From Streptomyces sp. NBC_01262 (GTDB lineage: Bacteria; Actinomycetota; Actinomycetes; Streptomycetales; Streptomycetaceae), in contig NZ_CP108462.1 of assembly GCF_036226365.1 (NCBI RefSeq), positions 1,178,001 through 1,242,000 on the forward strand: a stretch of 64,000 bases of DNA, in the 5' to 3' direction. Position 1 is the stretch's first letter. Each line of letters starts with the position of its first letter. Made by a program: the position numbers and the translations under genes. The notes below the pieces were generated by a model. The model made no database searches. It saw only the letters and a program-made list of their open reading frames with translations, and was not told the origin of the DNA. Positions 16,845 to 25,215 of this stretch are shown here, piece after piece.

Positions 16845-17575
16845 AGCGGGTCCGTCCAGGTGCCGCCGCTTCGGGCCAGGGTGAAGGCGGCGCCGGTGGC
16901 GGCAGCGAGGAGCAGCGCGGCGAACAGCAGGGGCACGGCCTCATGGCCGTGCAACACGGCCGCGGCGCCGATGAGGGCGCCGGCGAACATCGCCACGGCT
17001 GAGAGCGCGCGCCGTCCGGCCTTGCTGCCGCTGCCTCCGGCGGCACGGCTGTCGGAGGCGATGCCGGTGATGGTGAGCGTCAGGACGGTCGTGGTCAGGT
17101 CGGGTACGGCCAGTGCGCGGGCGGCGGCGTTCTGGACGCCCATCCCGAGCCCGAGCAGTGCGATCAGCCAGTACCGGGCGAGGCCCCCGTACGGCGTGGC
17201 GGCGGTCTCGGCGATGACGTAGGCCACCAGGACCAGAACGGTTTCCAGCACCAGCGCCAGGTGCAGCACCCGTCCGCGGTGGGCGCGTTCCCGATGGGCC
17301 ACGCGGCCGCCCAGGAAGGCGCCGGCGGCGAACGAGCCGAGCGCCGCCAGCGAGGCGGCGAGGGAGAAGCCGGTGGCGCCGGCGATGGCGAAGCCGGAGA
17401 AGACGACGTTGCCGGTCATGTTGGCGACGAAGACGTGCCCGAGAACCAGATAACTGAAGGCGTCCACAAGGCCGGTCACCACGGTCAGCGCGAGCATCAG
17501 CGGCGGTAGCGGGCCGTGCCGGTCCCTCAGGTCGGGAACCAGGGTTGACCAGGCGTCCCGCAGGAGGACGGACAT
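16841..17575 (-). CDS. DUF1275 (YoaK-like) membrane protein
   Basis: A 244-residue protein with about six membrane spans. The motifs GLVDAFSYLVLGHVFVANMTGN and GMGVQNAAAR mark the DUF1275/YoaK family, whose function is not established. The ATG at 17575 gives the usual family N-terminus; the open frame continues upstream through a run of short GTGAG repeats that is unlikely to be coding. It shares a GTGA overlap with the aquaporin and is transcribed with it. A T-N11-A box at 17693 lies about 120 bases upstream, pointing to control by the neighbouring LysR protein. Confidence 0.9.
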   Translation of the reverse strand: MSVLLRDAWSTLVPDLRDRHGPLPPLMLALTVVTGLVDAFSYLVLGHVFVANMTGNVVFSGFAIAGATGFSLAASLAALGSFAAGAFLGGRVAHRERAHRGRVLHLALVLETVLVLVAYVIAETAATPYGGLARYWLIALLGLGMGVQNAAARALAVPDLTTTVLTLTITGIASDSRAAGGSGSKAGRRALSAVAMFAGALIGAAAVLHGHEAVPLLFAALLLAAATGAAFTLARSGGTWTDPL

Positions 17576-17590
17576 GACGGCGCTCCGATT

Positions 17591-17632
17591 CGTGAGGCGT
17601 GTGGCGTGAGGCGTGAGGCGTGAGGCGTGAGG
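17591..17632. repeat. Short tandem repeat of GGCGTGA units
   Basis: About six near-perfect copies of a 7-bp GGCGTGA unit (one reads GTGTGGC) lie in the leader of the DUF1275 gene. They look like slippage-generated low-complexity sequence. No other signal is seen in this leader apart from the LysR-type box at 17693. Confidence 0.8.
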
Positions 17633-17692
17633 CCGGGAGCGTTGGTGTTCTCCCGGCGGTTCTTCCCCAGCCTCCAGCGCGCCCGGCGTTCC

Positions 17693-17707
17693 GTCCAACA
17701 CATGGAT
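17693..17707 (-). promoter_or_regulatory. LysR-type box, copy 1 (T-N11-A, 3' of lysR-type gene)
   Basis: GTCCAACACATGGAT is the exact reverse complement of the sequence at 18687-18701. Its core TCCA-N5-TGGA is itself dyad-symmetric and has the T-N11-A spacing of LysR sites. It lies upstream of the leftward DUF1275-aquaporin operon. Operator function is inferred. Confidence 0.6.
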
Positions 17708-17724
17708 CCGCCTTCAGCGATCTG

Positions 17725-18660
17725 TCATACAGATGGATGCTTGAGATGCCGCTCGACGACGTCGAGGAACGCGACGGCGGCCGGAGCCAGCCGCTTGCTG
17801 TCGTAGACCACCGAAACGTGGTGCACCGCCGCCTTGTCCGCCAGGCGCAGCACCCGGGCGCCGCCGGGCCCTACGCCATTGCCCTTCGGGCCCGCCGCCG
17901 ATCCGGCCCCGAAGACGGACGAGATCGGAACGACCGTGATACCGACTCCCCGGGCGGCCAGTTGGACCATGTCGTACAACTGGCCGACCTCGAAGTGCCG
18001 GCCCGGCTCCACCCCGGCCCGGGCGAAGGCCGCTTCGACCTGACGGCGCAGTCCGGTGCCCTCGGCGAACTGGATGAGCTGGTGGCTCTCCGGCAGGTCG
18101 GCCAGATCGATCACGTCGTGATCCGCGAGGTCGTGGTCATGCGGCACCACCACCACGAGGGGGTCGCTGCCGAGCAGCCGGTGGTCGAGACCGTCCGGCA
18201 CCTGCCGGGAACCGAGACCCACCACGGCTACGTCGAGGCCGCCGGCGAGGACCGCGGCGGCCATCTCGGAGCTGGGCGCGTTGACCACATGGAAGTCGAC
18301 GCCCGGATAGCGGGTGTGGAAGTCGGCCATCACCTCGACCAGATCGACCGAACCGGCGAGCGTCTGCACCAGGCCCAGACGCAGCCTCCCACGACGCAGG
18401 CCCGCGAGCGCGTCGAGCGCCGCCTGGGCGTTGTCGACATCGGCCAGGACGCGCCGGGCCAGCGGTTCGAGCAGCTCACCGGCGGCCGTCAGCCGCACCG
18501 ATCGGCTCGTGCGGCTGAACAGCACGGCTCCGACGTCCTTCTCCAGCCGGGCGATCTGCTGACTGAGCGCGGACTGCGCGACAAAGCAGTTCGCCGCCGC
18601 CTGAGTGAAGTTGCGCGTCTCCGCGACGGCGAGAAAGTACTTCAGGTGACGCAGTTCCAT
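17725..18660 (-). CDS. LysR-family transcriptional regulator
   Basis: A 311-residue LysR-type regulator: N-terminal winged helix (ELRHLKYFLAVAETRNFTQAA, then SQQIARLE) at about 1-60 and a two-lobed substrate-binding domain from about 90. It is divergent from the YtcJ-type amidohydrolase gene, with a 101-bp spacer carrying one copy of a 15-bp box. An identical inverted copy lies just past its own 3' end. That layout suggests control of both the amidohydrolase and the DUF1275-aquaporin operon, and of itself. The ligand is unknown. Confidence 0.95.
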   Translation of the reverse strand: MELRHLKYFLAVAETRNFTQAAANCFVAQSALSQQIARLEKDVGAVLFSRTSRSVRLTAAGELLEPLARRVLADVDNAQAALDALAGLRRGRLRLGLVQTLAGSVDLVEVMADFHTRYPGVDFHVVNAPSSEMAAAVLAGGLDVAVVGLGSRQVPDGLDHRLLGSDPLVVVVPHDHDLADHDVIDLADLPESHQLIQFAEGTGLRRQVEAAFARAGVEPGRHFEVGQLYDMVQLAARGVGITVVPISSVFGAGSAAGPKGNGVGPGGARVLRLADKAAVHHVSVVYDSKRLAPAAVAFLDVVERHLKHPSV

Positions 18661-18686
18661 CTCTTGTGCCGATCGATTCGAGAAAA

Positions 18687-18701
18687 TCCATGTGTTGGAC
18701 C
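18687..18701 (+). promoter_or_regulatory. LysR-type box, copy 2 (divergent promoter region)
   Basis: ATCCATGTGTTGGAC, with T-N11-A core TCCATGTGTTGGA, lies between the LysR gene and the amidohydrolase gene, in the usual place for a LysR recognition site. It matches copy 1 at 17693-17707 over 15 of 15 bases in inverted orientation. Confidence 0.65.
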
Positions 18702-18761
18702 GATTCAGTGTCGCAAACCTAGCGTCGTGGTGCCCCCAGACGAACGACCCAGGAGCCCGAC

Positions 18762-20657
18762 GTGTCCAGCAGCAGCACCATGCCCGTGGGCGGGATCCGC
18801 CCCCATGACGGGGTCCGGCGTCCCGCCCGGCTCGTCGTACGCAACGGCCGGATCCACACCGGCGACCCGGCCCGGCCGGCGGCGTCGGCCGTGGCGATCG
18901 CCGACGGCGTGTTCACCGCCGTGGGCGACGACGCCACCGTCGCCCCGCACATCGGCCCGGACACCCGCGTCGTGGACGCCCTCGGACGCCGTGTCGTCCC
19001 CGGCCTCAACGACTCCCACCTGCACGTCATCCGCGGCGGGCTCAACTACCTGCTCGAACTGCGCTGGGACGGCGTCCGCTCACTGCGCACCGCCCTGCGC
19101 ATGCTGCGCGAACAGGCCGAGCGCACCCCCAAGGGCCAGTGGGTGCGGGTGGTCGGCGGCTGGACCGGCCGTCAGTTCGCCGAGAAGCGCCTGCCCACCG
19201 TCTCCGAACTGAACGCGGCAGCCCCGGACACCCCCGTCTTCGTGCTCCACCTCTACCAGTCGGCGATCCTCAACCGCGCCGCCGTAGAAGCGGTCGGCTT
19301 CACCCGCGACACCCCCAATCCGCCCGGCGGCGAGATAGTCCGCGACTTCGCCGGCCACCCCACCGGGCTGCTGCTCGCCGCCCCTGCCGCCGGACTGCTC
19401 TACTCCACCCTCGCCAAGGGCCCCGTACTCGGCCCCGAGGACCAGCTCGGCTCCACCCGCCACTTCCTGCGCGAACTCAACCGCTTCGGCATCACCAGCG
19501 CCATCGACGCCGCCGGCGGCTTCCAGAACTTCCCCGACAACTACGCCGCCGTCACCGAACTGGCCGAGCGCGGTGAGCTGACCGTACGCATCGCCTACCA
19601 CCTCTTCCCGCAGACCGCCGGGCAGGAACTGGACGACCTGCGCCGCTGGATCGGCATGGTCAACCCGGGCGACGGCGACGAGTGGCTGCGCTGCAACGGC
19701 GCCGGCGAGAACCTCGCCTGGTCCCCCGCCGACTTCGAGAACTTCTCCGAGCCCCGCCCCGAACTGGCCGAGCGGGCCAAGGCCGAACTGGAGGCCGCGG
19801 CCCGGCTGCTCCTCGACAACGGCTGGGGCTTCCGCCTGCACGCCACCTACGACGAGACCATCCGCCAGGACCTCGACGTCTTCGAGAAGATCGCCGCGGA
19901 CGGCGGCTTCCCGCCCGGGACCCGCTGGCTGTTCGACCACGCCGAGACCGTCGGCCAGGAGAGCCTGGAGCGGATCAAGGCCCTCGGCGGGGCGGTGTCC
20001 GTCCAGAACCGCATGATGTTCCAGGGCGAGGCCTTCATCGACCGCTACGGCGCCGAGCGTGCCGAAACCGCACCCCCCATCCGGGCCATGCGCGACACCG
20101 GGCTGCTGGTCGCCGCCGGCACCGACGCCACCCGCGTCTCCAGCTACAACCCCTGGCTGTCCCTGGCCTGGCTCGTCACCGGCCGCACCATCGGCGGCAC
20201 CGGCCTCTACCCCGCCACCAACCGCGTCGACCGCACCACGGCCCTGGAGATGTACACCGCCGCGGGAGCACACCTGACCGGCGAGGCCGACATCAAGGGC
20301 ACCATCACCGAGGGCAAGTACGGCGACCTGGCCATCCTGTCCGCCGACTACTTCGCCGTCGCCGACGACGACATCTCGCGCATCGAGGCCCTGCTGACCG
20401 TGGCCGGCGGCAGGATCGTCCACTCCGCCGGGGAGTACGAGAACATCGCCGCCCCCCTGCCCGCGATCAGCCCCGCCTGGAGCCCGGTCGCCCGCTTCGG
20501 CGGCTTCCAGGCCGAATCCGGCGGCGCCCGGCAGGCCCGCGCCTTCGCCGAGGCCGCCGCCGACTCCGAGGAGCAGCGCGAATGGCGCGAACGCCGCGGT
20601 GACTTCGGCAACGGGCCGCGGCCCGGCCCGCTCGAAGCCCTCAACGGCTGCTTCTGA
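18762..20657 (+). CDS. YtcJ-type amidohydrolase
   Basis: A 631-residue metal amidohydrolase of the YtcJ/amidohydrolase_3 group. The metal motif DSHLHV is at about 87-92, followed by the beta-sandwich flanked TIM barrel; FDHAETVG and AAGTDATR carry later metal and catalytic residues. The family hydrolyses N-acyl or carbamate-like bonds and includes exoenzyme regulatory-type proteins, but few substrates are known. The GTG follows AGGAG by 6 bases. It is divergent from the LysR gene and is its likely target. No signal peptide is seen. Confidence 0.9.
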   Translation: MSSSSTMPVGGIRPHDGVRRPARLVVRNGRIHTGDPARPAASAVAIADGVFTAVGDDATVAPHIGPDTRVVDALGRRVVPGLNDSHLHVIRGGLNYLLELRWDGVRSLRTALRMLREQAERTPKGQWVRVVGGWTGRQFAEKRLPTVSELNAAAPDTPVFVLHLYQSAILNRAAVEAVGFTRDTPNPPGGEIVRDFAGHPTGLLLAAPAAGLLYSTLAKGPVLGPEDQLGSTRHFLRELNRFGITSAIDAAGGFQNFPDNYAAVTELAERGELTVRIAYHLFPQTAGQELDDLRRWIGMVNPGDGDEWLRCNGAGENLAWSPADFENFSEPRPELAERAKAELEAAARLLLDNGWGFRLHATYDETIRQDLDVFEKIAADGGFPPGTRWLFDHAETVGQESLERIKALGGAVSVQNRMMFQGEAFIDRYGAERAETAPPIRAMRDTGLLVAAGTDATRVSSYNPWLSLAWLVTGRTIGGTGLYPATNRVDRTTALEMYTAAGAHLTGEADIKGTITEGKYGDLAILSADYFAVADDDISRIEALLTVAGGRIVHSAGEYENIAAPLPAISPAWSPVARFGGFQAESGGARQARAFAEAAADSEEQREWRERRGDFGNGPRPGPLEALNGCF

Positions 20658-20685
20658 CCACGCGGGGGCCGGGCCACGCGCGTCG

Positions 20686-21480
20686 TCAGGGCAGGATCGA
20701 GTCGATGTACCCCCCGTCGACGCGCAGGGCTCCGCCCGTCGTGGCCGAAGCCTGGTCGGAGCTGAGGTAGACGACCATGTGGGCGATCTCCTCGGGCTCG
20801 ATCAGCCGTTGCAGGAGGGACTGTGGCCGGTGCTTGCGCATGAATTCGCGCTGGGCCTCCTCCCAGGGCAGGTCGCGATCGACGAGTTCGTAGACGAAGT
20901 CCTCGACGCCACCGGTGTGGGTGGGACCGGCGATGACGGAGTTGACCGTCACCCCGGTGCCCGCCGCCTGCTTCGCGAAGCCGCGCCCGACGGCGAGGAG
21001 CGCGGTCTTGGACATGCCGTAGTGGATCATCTCGGCCGGGATGACGACCGCCGAGTCGCTGGCGATGTACTGGATCCGGCCCCACCCGCGCTCCGTCATG
21101 CCCGGCAGGTACATACGGGTCAGCCGCACCGCGGCCAGCACGTTCACCTCGAAATAGCGCCGCCACTCCTCGTCGCTGATCTCCAGCGGGTCGGCGGAGC
21201 CGAAGATGCCGAGGTTGTTGACGAGGATGTCCACCTCCGGCAGCGTCTCCAGGACGCGGTGTGCGCCCTCCTCGTTCGCCACGTCGGCGGCCACCGGAAC
21301 GAAGACCGCACCGGGCACCTGCGCCGCCAGCCGCTCCACGGCCTCCGCGACCCGCTGCCCGTCCCGGCCGTTCACCCCCACCCGGGCGCCGGAGCGCGCG
21401 AGTCCGGCGGCGATCGCCGCGCCGATGCCCTGCGTCGAGCCCGTCACCAGGGCGGTGCGTCCCGTCAGATCGATCTGCAT
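20686..21480 (-). CDS. Short-chain dehydrogenase/reductase
   Basis: A 264-residue classical SDR. The cofactor motif TGSTQGIG is at about 14-21, NNLG at about 90, catalytic Ser in IASDSAV and the Y-x3-K pair in YGMSK. The GxxxGxG without a basic residue right after suggests neither NAD nor NADP clearly. It resembles 3-oxoacyl-ACP reductase/glucose dehydrogenase-like oxidoreductases. It is co-directional with the Dabb-domain gene 30 bases upstream and converges on the amidohydrolase with a 28-base gap. The substrate is not known. Confidence 0.93.
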   Translation of the reverse strand: MQIDLTGRTALVTGSTQGIGAAIAAGLARSGARVGVNGRDGQRVAEAVERLAAQVPGAVFVPVAADVANEEGAHRVLETLPEVDILVNNLGIFGSADPLEISDEEWRRYFEVNVLAAVRLTRMYLPGMTERGWGRIQYIASDSAVVIPAEMIHYGMSKTALLAVGRGFAKQAAGTGVTVNSVIAGPTHTGGVEDFVYELVDRDLPWEEAQREFMRKHRPQSLLQRLIEPEEIAHMVVYLSSDQASATTGGALRVDGGYIDSILP

Positions 21481-21510
21481 GGTGGAACCAGTCCTTTGTG
21501 CTTTTGTCCG

Positions 21511-21807
21511 TCAGATGTCCATGTCGACCACCACCCATGAAGCATGGTCCATCCAGTGGGCGATTGCGGCCATGTGCGCAGGGTGGTGGAAATACCGCTG
21601 GAAGGCGGCGGCGTCGTCGAAGAGGCTGTTCAGGGCGAAGTCGTACGAGACCGGCATCGCGTCGAACGCGTGCCACCCCACTTCCCACTGCCGGATCTCG
21701 GGGATTTCCCGGTCGAGGTTCTTCACGAGTTCGAATCCCTCCGTGACTTCGGGAGATTCGCGCGTGAGACCTTCATTGAGCTTGAAGAGGACGATGTTCC
21801 GGATCAT
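21511..21807 (-). CDS. Dabb (stress-responsive A/B barrel) domain protein
   Basis: A 98-residue single-domain ferredoxin-like barrel protein. The start MIRNIVLFKLNEG and the closing FHHPAHMAAI...VVVDMDI are typical of the Dabb/EthD-like family. Such small proteins act as cyclases, hydrolases or helpers in natural product or catabolic pathways, or have unknown roles. It lies 30 bases ahead of the SDR gene and was probably transcribed with it; together they may form a small modifying pair. Confidence 0.88.
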   Translation of the reverse strand: MIRNIVLFKLNEGLTRESPEVTEGFELVKNLDREIPEIRQWEVGWHAFDAMPVSYDFALNSLFDDAAAFQRYFHHPAHMAAIAHWMDHASWVVVDMDI

Positions 21808-21939
21808 TTCCGCTCCTGGTGCCGCGTTGAAAATGGGTGAACGTAGACGGCTACGCGGCGTCCGGCGACTTGGTTCACCACCAGGGCATCCGCGACGCGC
21901 CGATGGGCCCTTCGGGGGATTCGGCGTGTCCACGGCAGG

Positions 21940-24900
21940 ATGGCGGTCATGCGTTTTCGACTGCTCGGCCGCCTGGAGCTGGTGAATGTCAACGGCGCGG
22001 TCGTCCCTCCCGGCGCGGTGTCCCGGGCGATCGTGGGACGGCTGCTGCTCGCCCACGGGGCGGTCGTGCAGCGCGACACCCTCGTCGACGAACTGTGGGA
22101 GGAGCGTGAGACCAAGAACCCGGTCGGCGCGCTTCAGGTCCAGATGGCCAAGCTGCGCGTTGCCTTCGCGGCGCGGGGCGAGGAGGCCCGCCTGCTGTTC
22201 GGCCACGGCGGGTACCGGATCGTCCTGGGACCGGAGGACGAGGTCGATGTGCCCGCCTTCGAGGCCGCGGTCCGGGAAGGCCGTGAGCACCTGGCGGCGC
22301 AGGCGTACGAGAAGGCCGAAAGCGCCCTGCGGCTGGGGCTGTCGATGTGGCGTGGCCGCGCTCTGGACGGCTTGGAGGGACGGTTCTTCGAAACCGAGCG
22401 GACGCGCCTTGAGGATCTGCGGCTGGGCGCTGTGGAGGACGCCGCCACCGCGGGCCTCGAACTCGGTCGTGCGCGGGAGCTGACCCCCGAGTTGCAGGCC
22501 CTGTTGTCCCTCGCGCCGCTGCGCGAGCGGTCCCGGGCCCGCCTCATGCTCGCGCTCTACCGCTGCGGGCGGTTCGCGGAAGCCCTGGAGGTCTACGAAA
22601 CGGGCCGTCGGCTGCTGAAGTCCGAGCTCGGTGTCGCTCCCTCGCAGGAGCTGCGCACCTTGCACGCCGCGATACTCCGGCACGATCCGTCTCTCCAGGG
22701 GCCGGCCTCCCCGTCCGGCCAGGACCGGCTGCCCTCGGTGCGCGCGGATGTCCGGCCGGCATCCGGCGAAGGCAATCTGAGCCGGCCGCTGGGCCCGTTC
22801 GTCGGCAGGCGCAACGACCTGACCGCGCTGTGCGAGGTCGTCGACCGCGAGCGGCTGGTGACCGTACTGGGACCGGGAGGCGTCGGCAAGACCCGCCTGG
22901 CACTGGAGGTGTGCGCGCTGGTCCCGGCCTCCCGCGGCAACGTCTGGTGGGTCGACCTGGCCCCGGCCGACGACGCGAACGTTCTCGCGGTGGTCGCCTC
23001 CGCCCTCGGCCTGTCCGACACCGCCGTCCGGCCGGACCAGCCGCCGCACGACTACGTACACCGGCTCACCTCGTTCCTGACCGGACGGTCGGCCGTACTC
23101 GCGCTCGACAACTGCGAGCACCTGCTCGACGCCGTCGCCCCGCTCGTGGCGACGCTGCTGGGCCGGTGTCCCTCACTGACCGTGCTGGCCACCAGCAGAG
23201 CGCCGCTGGAGGTCCCGGCCGAGGTGGTGTACCCGTTGGCGCCGATGCCGGACGAGGAAGCCGCGGACCTGTTCGGTACCCGCGCCGCCATGATCGACCC
23301 GTCCTTCGCCCCGGACGAGGCGGCGCTGCACGACATCCGCCGCCTCTGCCACCGGCTCGACGGACTGCCGCTGGCGGTGGAACTCGCCGCCGCGCACGTC
23401 CGGCTCCTGACCGTCCGTGAGATCGAGGCCCGCCTCGACAACCGCTTCGCCCTGCTGACCAAGGGCGAGCGCACCGCGCCGGCCAGACACCGCACCCTGC
23501 GCGCCGTCCTCGACTGGAGCTACGCCCTCCTCGACACCGCCGAACAGCGGCTGCTGACGGAACTGGCCCTGTACGTGGGCGGCTGCTCTCTCGGACTCGT
23601 GGAAGCAGCAACTCCCTTGCCCGGGGCGGACAGCGCCGAACTGCTCCATGTGCTGGGGCAGTTGGTCGACAAGTCCCTTCTCGTCCCGGTCTCCACGCCC
23701 GACGGGAACCGGCTGCGGATGCTGGAGACGGTCCGCGAGTACGCGCTCACCCGGCTCCGGGAGGAGGGCTGGGCGCCCGAAGCCGAAGAGCGCCTCATGA
23801 CGTGGGCCGCACGCTTCGTCCGTGACGGCAGTGAGGGAATCTCGTCCCGCGACCAGAGGGAGTGGGCCAGGCGGCTCACGGAGGAGTCCGCCAACATCAG
23901 GGCGGCATCGGACCTGATGACGGCCAGGTCCAGACTGGCCGAAGCCCTCCTGCTGGAGGCGCGGCTGGGCTACTTCTGGTTCATCAGCGGTCGCGAGGAG
24001 GAGGGGATCGACCGGCTCCAGCGCAGCCTGCGGGCCTACGACGCGACGGCGGGACAGCGGACCGCGGAGCCCACCGAGGAGGACGAGTGGGCGCTGTTCT
24101 ACACCATCGCCTGGCTCACCTGGCTCAACCACGTCGCCGGACATCACACGCAGGCCGGTTCCTACGAGGACAGGCACCGGGCGGCGTGGCAGTACGCGAG
24201 GAACCCTGACCTCGCCGTCCTGGGCCTGTGCTACGACGCGCTCCACGCGATGCTCAACGGGCACGGCGACGTGGAGAAACTCTTCGCCGTGGCGGAGGCC
24301 GCCGTGGTGGGCACGCGATTCCACTGGGACCGGGCGGTCCTGCAGACGAACTGGTCGACGTACTGCCTGCAGCACGGGGACACCGAGGGGGCCCGCCGCC
24401 ACGGTCTGATCGCCGTGTCGGCGTCACGCGCGGCCGACGACGACTTCGCCCGGGTCTTCTCCCTCACTCTGTGCGGCGACGCGGACGAGAGCGACGGCCT
24501 CCGCGACCGGGCTCGCGAGCAGTGGACCGAAGCGGCCCGCATCCTTCGTGCCATCGGGGCGCGTACCCGCTGGGCGTACGTGGTGCTCAGGCTGGTCTGC
24601 CTGGACATCACCGAGGGAGAGTTCGCCCTGGCCGAGCAGCGGCTGGTGGACGTGGGCCGGCTCGCGGACGAACTGAGCGCGGACGATCTCCAGGCGGCCG
24701 TGGCCAACCTGCGCGGAGTGCTGGCGGTCCGGGGCGGTCGCTTCGCGGACGCGGAGCGGATTCTCCACGGTGTCTGGCGCTGTCCGGGAGCGCCGCCCGA
24801 CCGCAGAGCGGTCTCGGCCGTCGGTCTGGCGGTCCTGGCGACGTTCGGTCCGCCGAGCCCCACCGCCACGGACGACGCGGCGGCCTGGATCGAACGGGCG

Positions 24901-25068
24901 CGTCAGACGCACGGCGGGCTGCTGGAGCCGCTCGCCCGGCACGCGGTGGGTGTGCTGCTGGACAGGCTGGACGCCCACCACCGGTCCGGGGCGGACGGGC
25001 GGGGCGGGACGGACCAGGTGGGCGACTGGCTCTCGGGCAGCCCCTCCGTGCTGGCCGCCTTCTACTGA
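21940..25068 (+). CDS. SARP-type regulator with BTAD, NB-ARC ATPase and helical C-terminus (copy 1)
   Basis: A 1042-residue AfsR/SARP-class activator. Order: OmpR-like winged helix (about 1-95, FRLLGRLEL...VSRAIVGRLLL), bacterial transcriptional activation domain (about 100-245), NB-ARC ATPase with Walker A GPGGVGKT at 311-318 and LALDNCEHLL as Walker B, then a winged-helix/ARC2 region (LRAVLDWSYALLD, LETVREYAL) and a long helical C-terminus. The ATG at 21949 is an alternative start. It is a close paralogue of the gene at 29800. Such proteins bind direct repeats near -35 boxes and often activate secondary metabolism; the target here is unknown. Three copies of a 14-bp repeat begin at its stop codon. 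Confidence 0.95.
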   Translation: MAVMRFRLLGRLELVNVNGAVVPPGAVSRAIVGRLLLAHGAVVQRDTLVDELWEERETKNPVGALQVQMAKLRVAFAARGEEARLLFGHGGYRIVLGPEDEVDVPAFEAAVREGREHLAAQAYEKAESALRLGLSMWRGRALDGLEGRFFETERTRLEDLRLGAVEDAATAGLELGRARELTPELQALLSLAPLRERSRARLMLALYRCGRFAEALEVYETGRRLLKSELGVAPSQELRTLHAAILRHDPSLQGPASPSGQDRLPSVRADVRPASGEGNLSRPLGPFVGRRNDLTALCEVVDRERLVTVLGPGGVGKTRLALEVCALVPASRGNVWWVDLAPADDANVLAVVASALGLSDTAVRPDQPPHDYVHRLTSFLTGRSAVLALDNCEHLLDAVAPLVATLLGRCPSLTVLATSRAPLEVPAEVVYPLAPMPDEEAADLFGTRAAMIDPSFAPDEAALHDIRRLCHRLDGLPLAVELAAAHVRLLTVREIEARLDNRFALLTKGERTAPARHRTLRAVLDWSYALLDTAEQRLLTELALYVGGCSLGLVEAATPLPGADSAELLHVLGQLVDKSLLVPVSTPDGNRLRMLETVREYALTRLREEGWAPEAEERLMTWAARFVRDGSEGISSRDQREWARRLTEESANIRAASDLMTARSRLAEALLLEARLGYFWFISGREEEGIDRLQRSLRAYDATAGQRTAEPTEEDEWALFYTIAWLTWLNHVAGHHTQAGSYEDRHRAAWQYARNPDLAVLGLCYDALHAMLNGHGDVEKLFAVAEAAVVGTRFHWDRAVLQTNWSTYCLQHGDTEGARRHGLIAVSASRAADDDFARVFSLTLCGDADESDGLRDRAREQWTEAARILRAIGARTRWAYVVLRLVCLDITEGEFALAEQRLVDVGRLADELSADDLQAAVANLRGVLAVRGGRFADAERILHGVWRCPGAPPDRRAVSAVGLAVLATFGPPSPTATDDAAAWIERARQTHGGLLEPLARHAVGVLLDRLDAHHRSGADGRGGTDQVGDWLSGSPSVLAAFY

Positions 25069-25107
25069 GCGGTCCCGGCTGAGCGGTCCCGGCTGAGCGG
25101 TCCCGGC
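25066..25107. repeat. Three 14-bp direct repeats starting at the SARP stop codon
   Basis: TGAGCGGTCCCGGC occurs three times head to tail with no mismatch. The first TGA is the stop codon of the SARP gene, so the repeat duplicates the stop and its 3' context. The rest of the gap to 25215 shows nothing further. Confidence 0.9.
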
Positions 25108-25215
25108 CGCTGTGAACCTCTTCGGGGTGTGCGCCGTAGCAGCGATCAGACGGCTCTCCTGCTGACCCAAGGGAGCCGTCGGTCAGGGCATCTCCGCGAC
25201 GAAAGGCACAGCACC

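Noticed and set aside
25066..25107. Triple repeat as SARP-binding direct repeats
   Set aside because: The unit is 14 bp, contains the stop codon and lies over 100 bases from the next start; SARP sites usually repeat at 11 or 22 bp near a -35 box.
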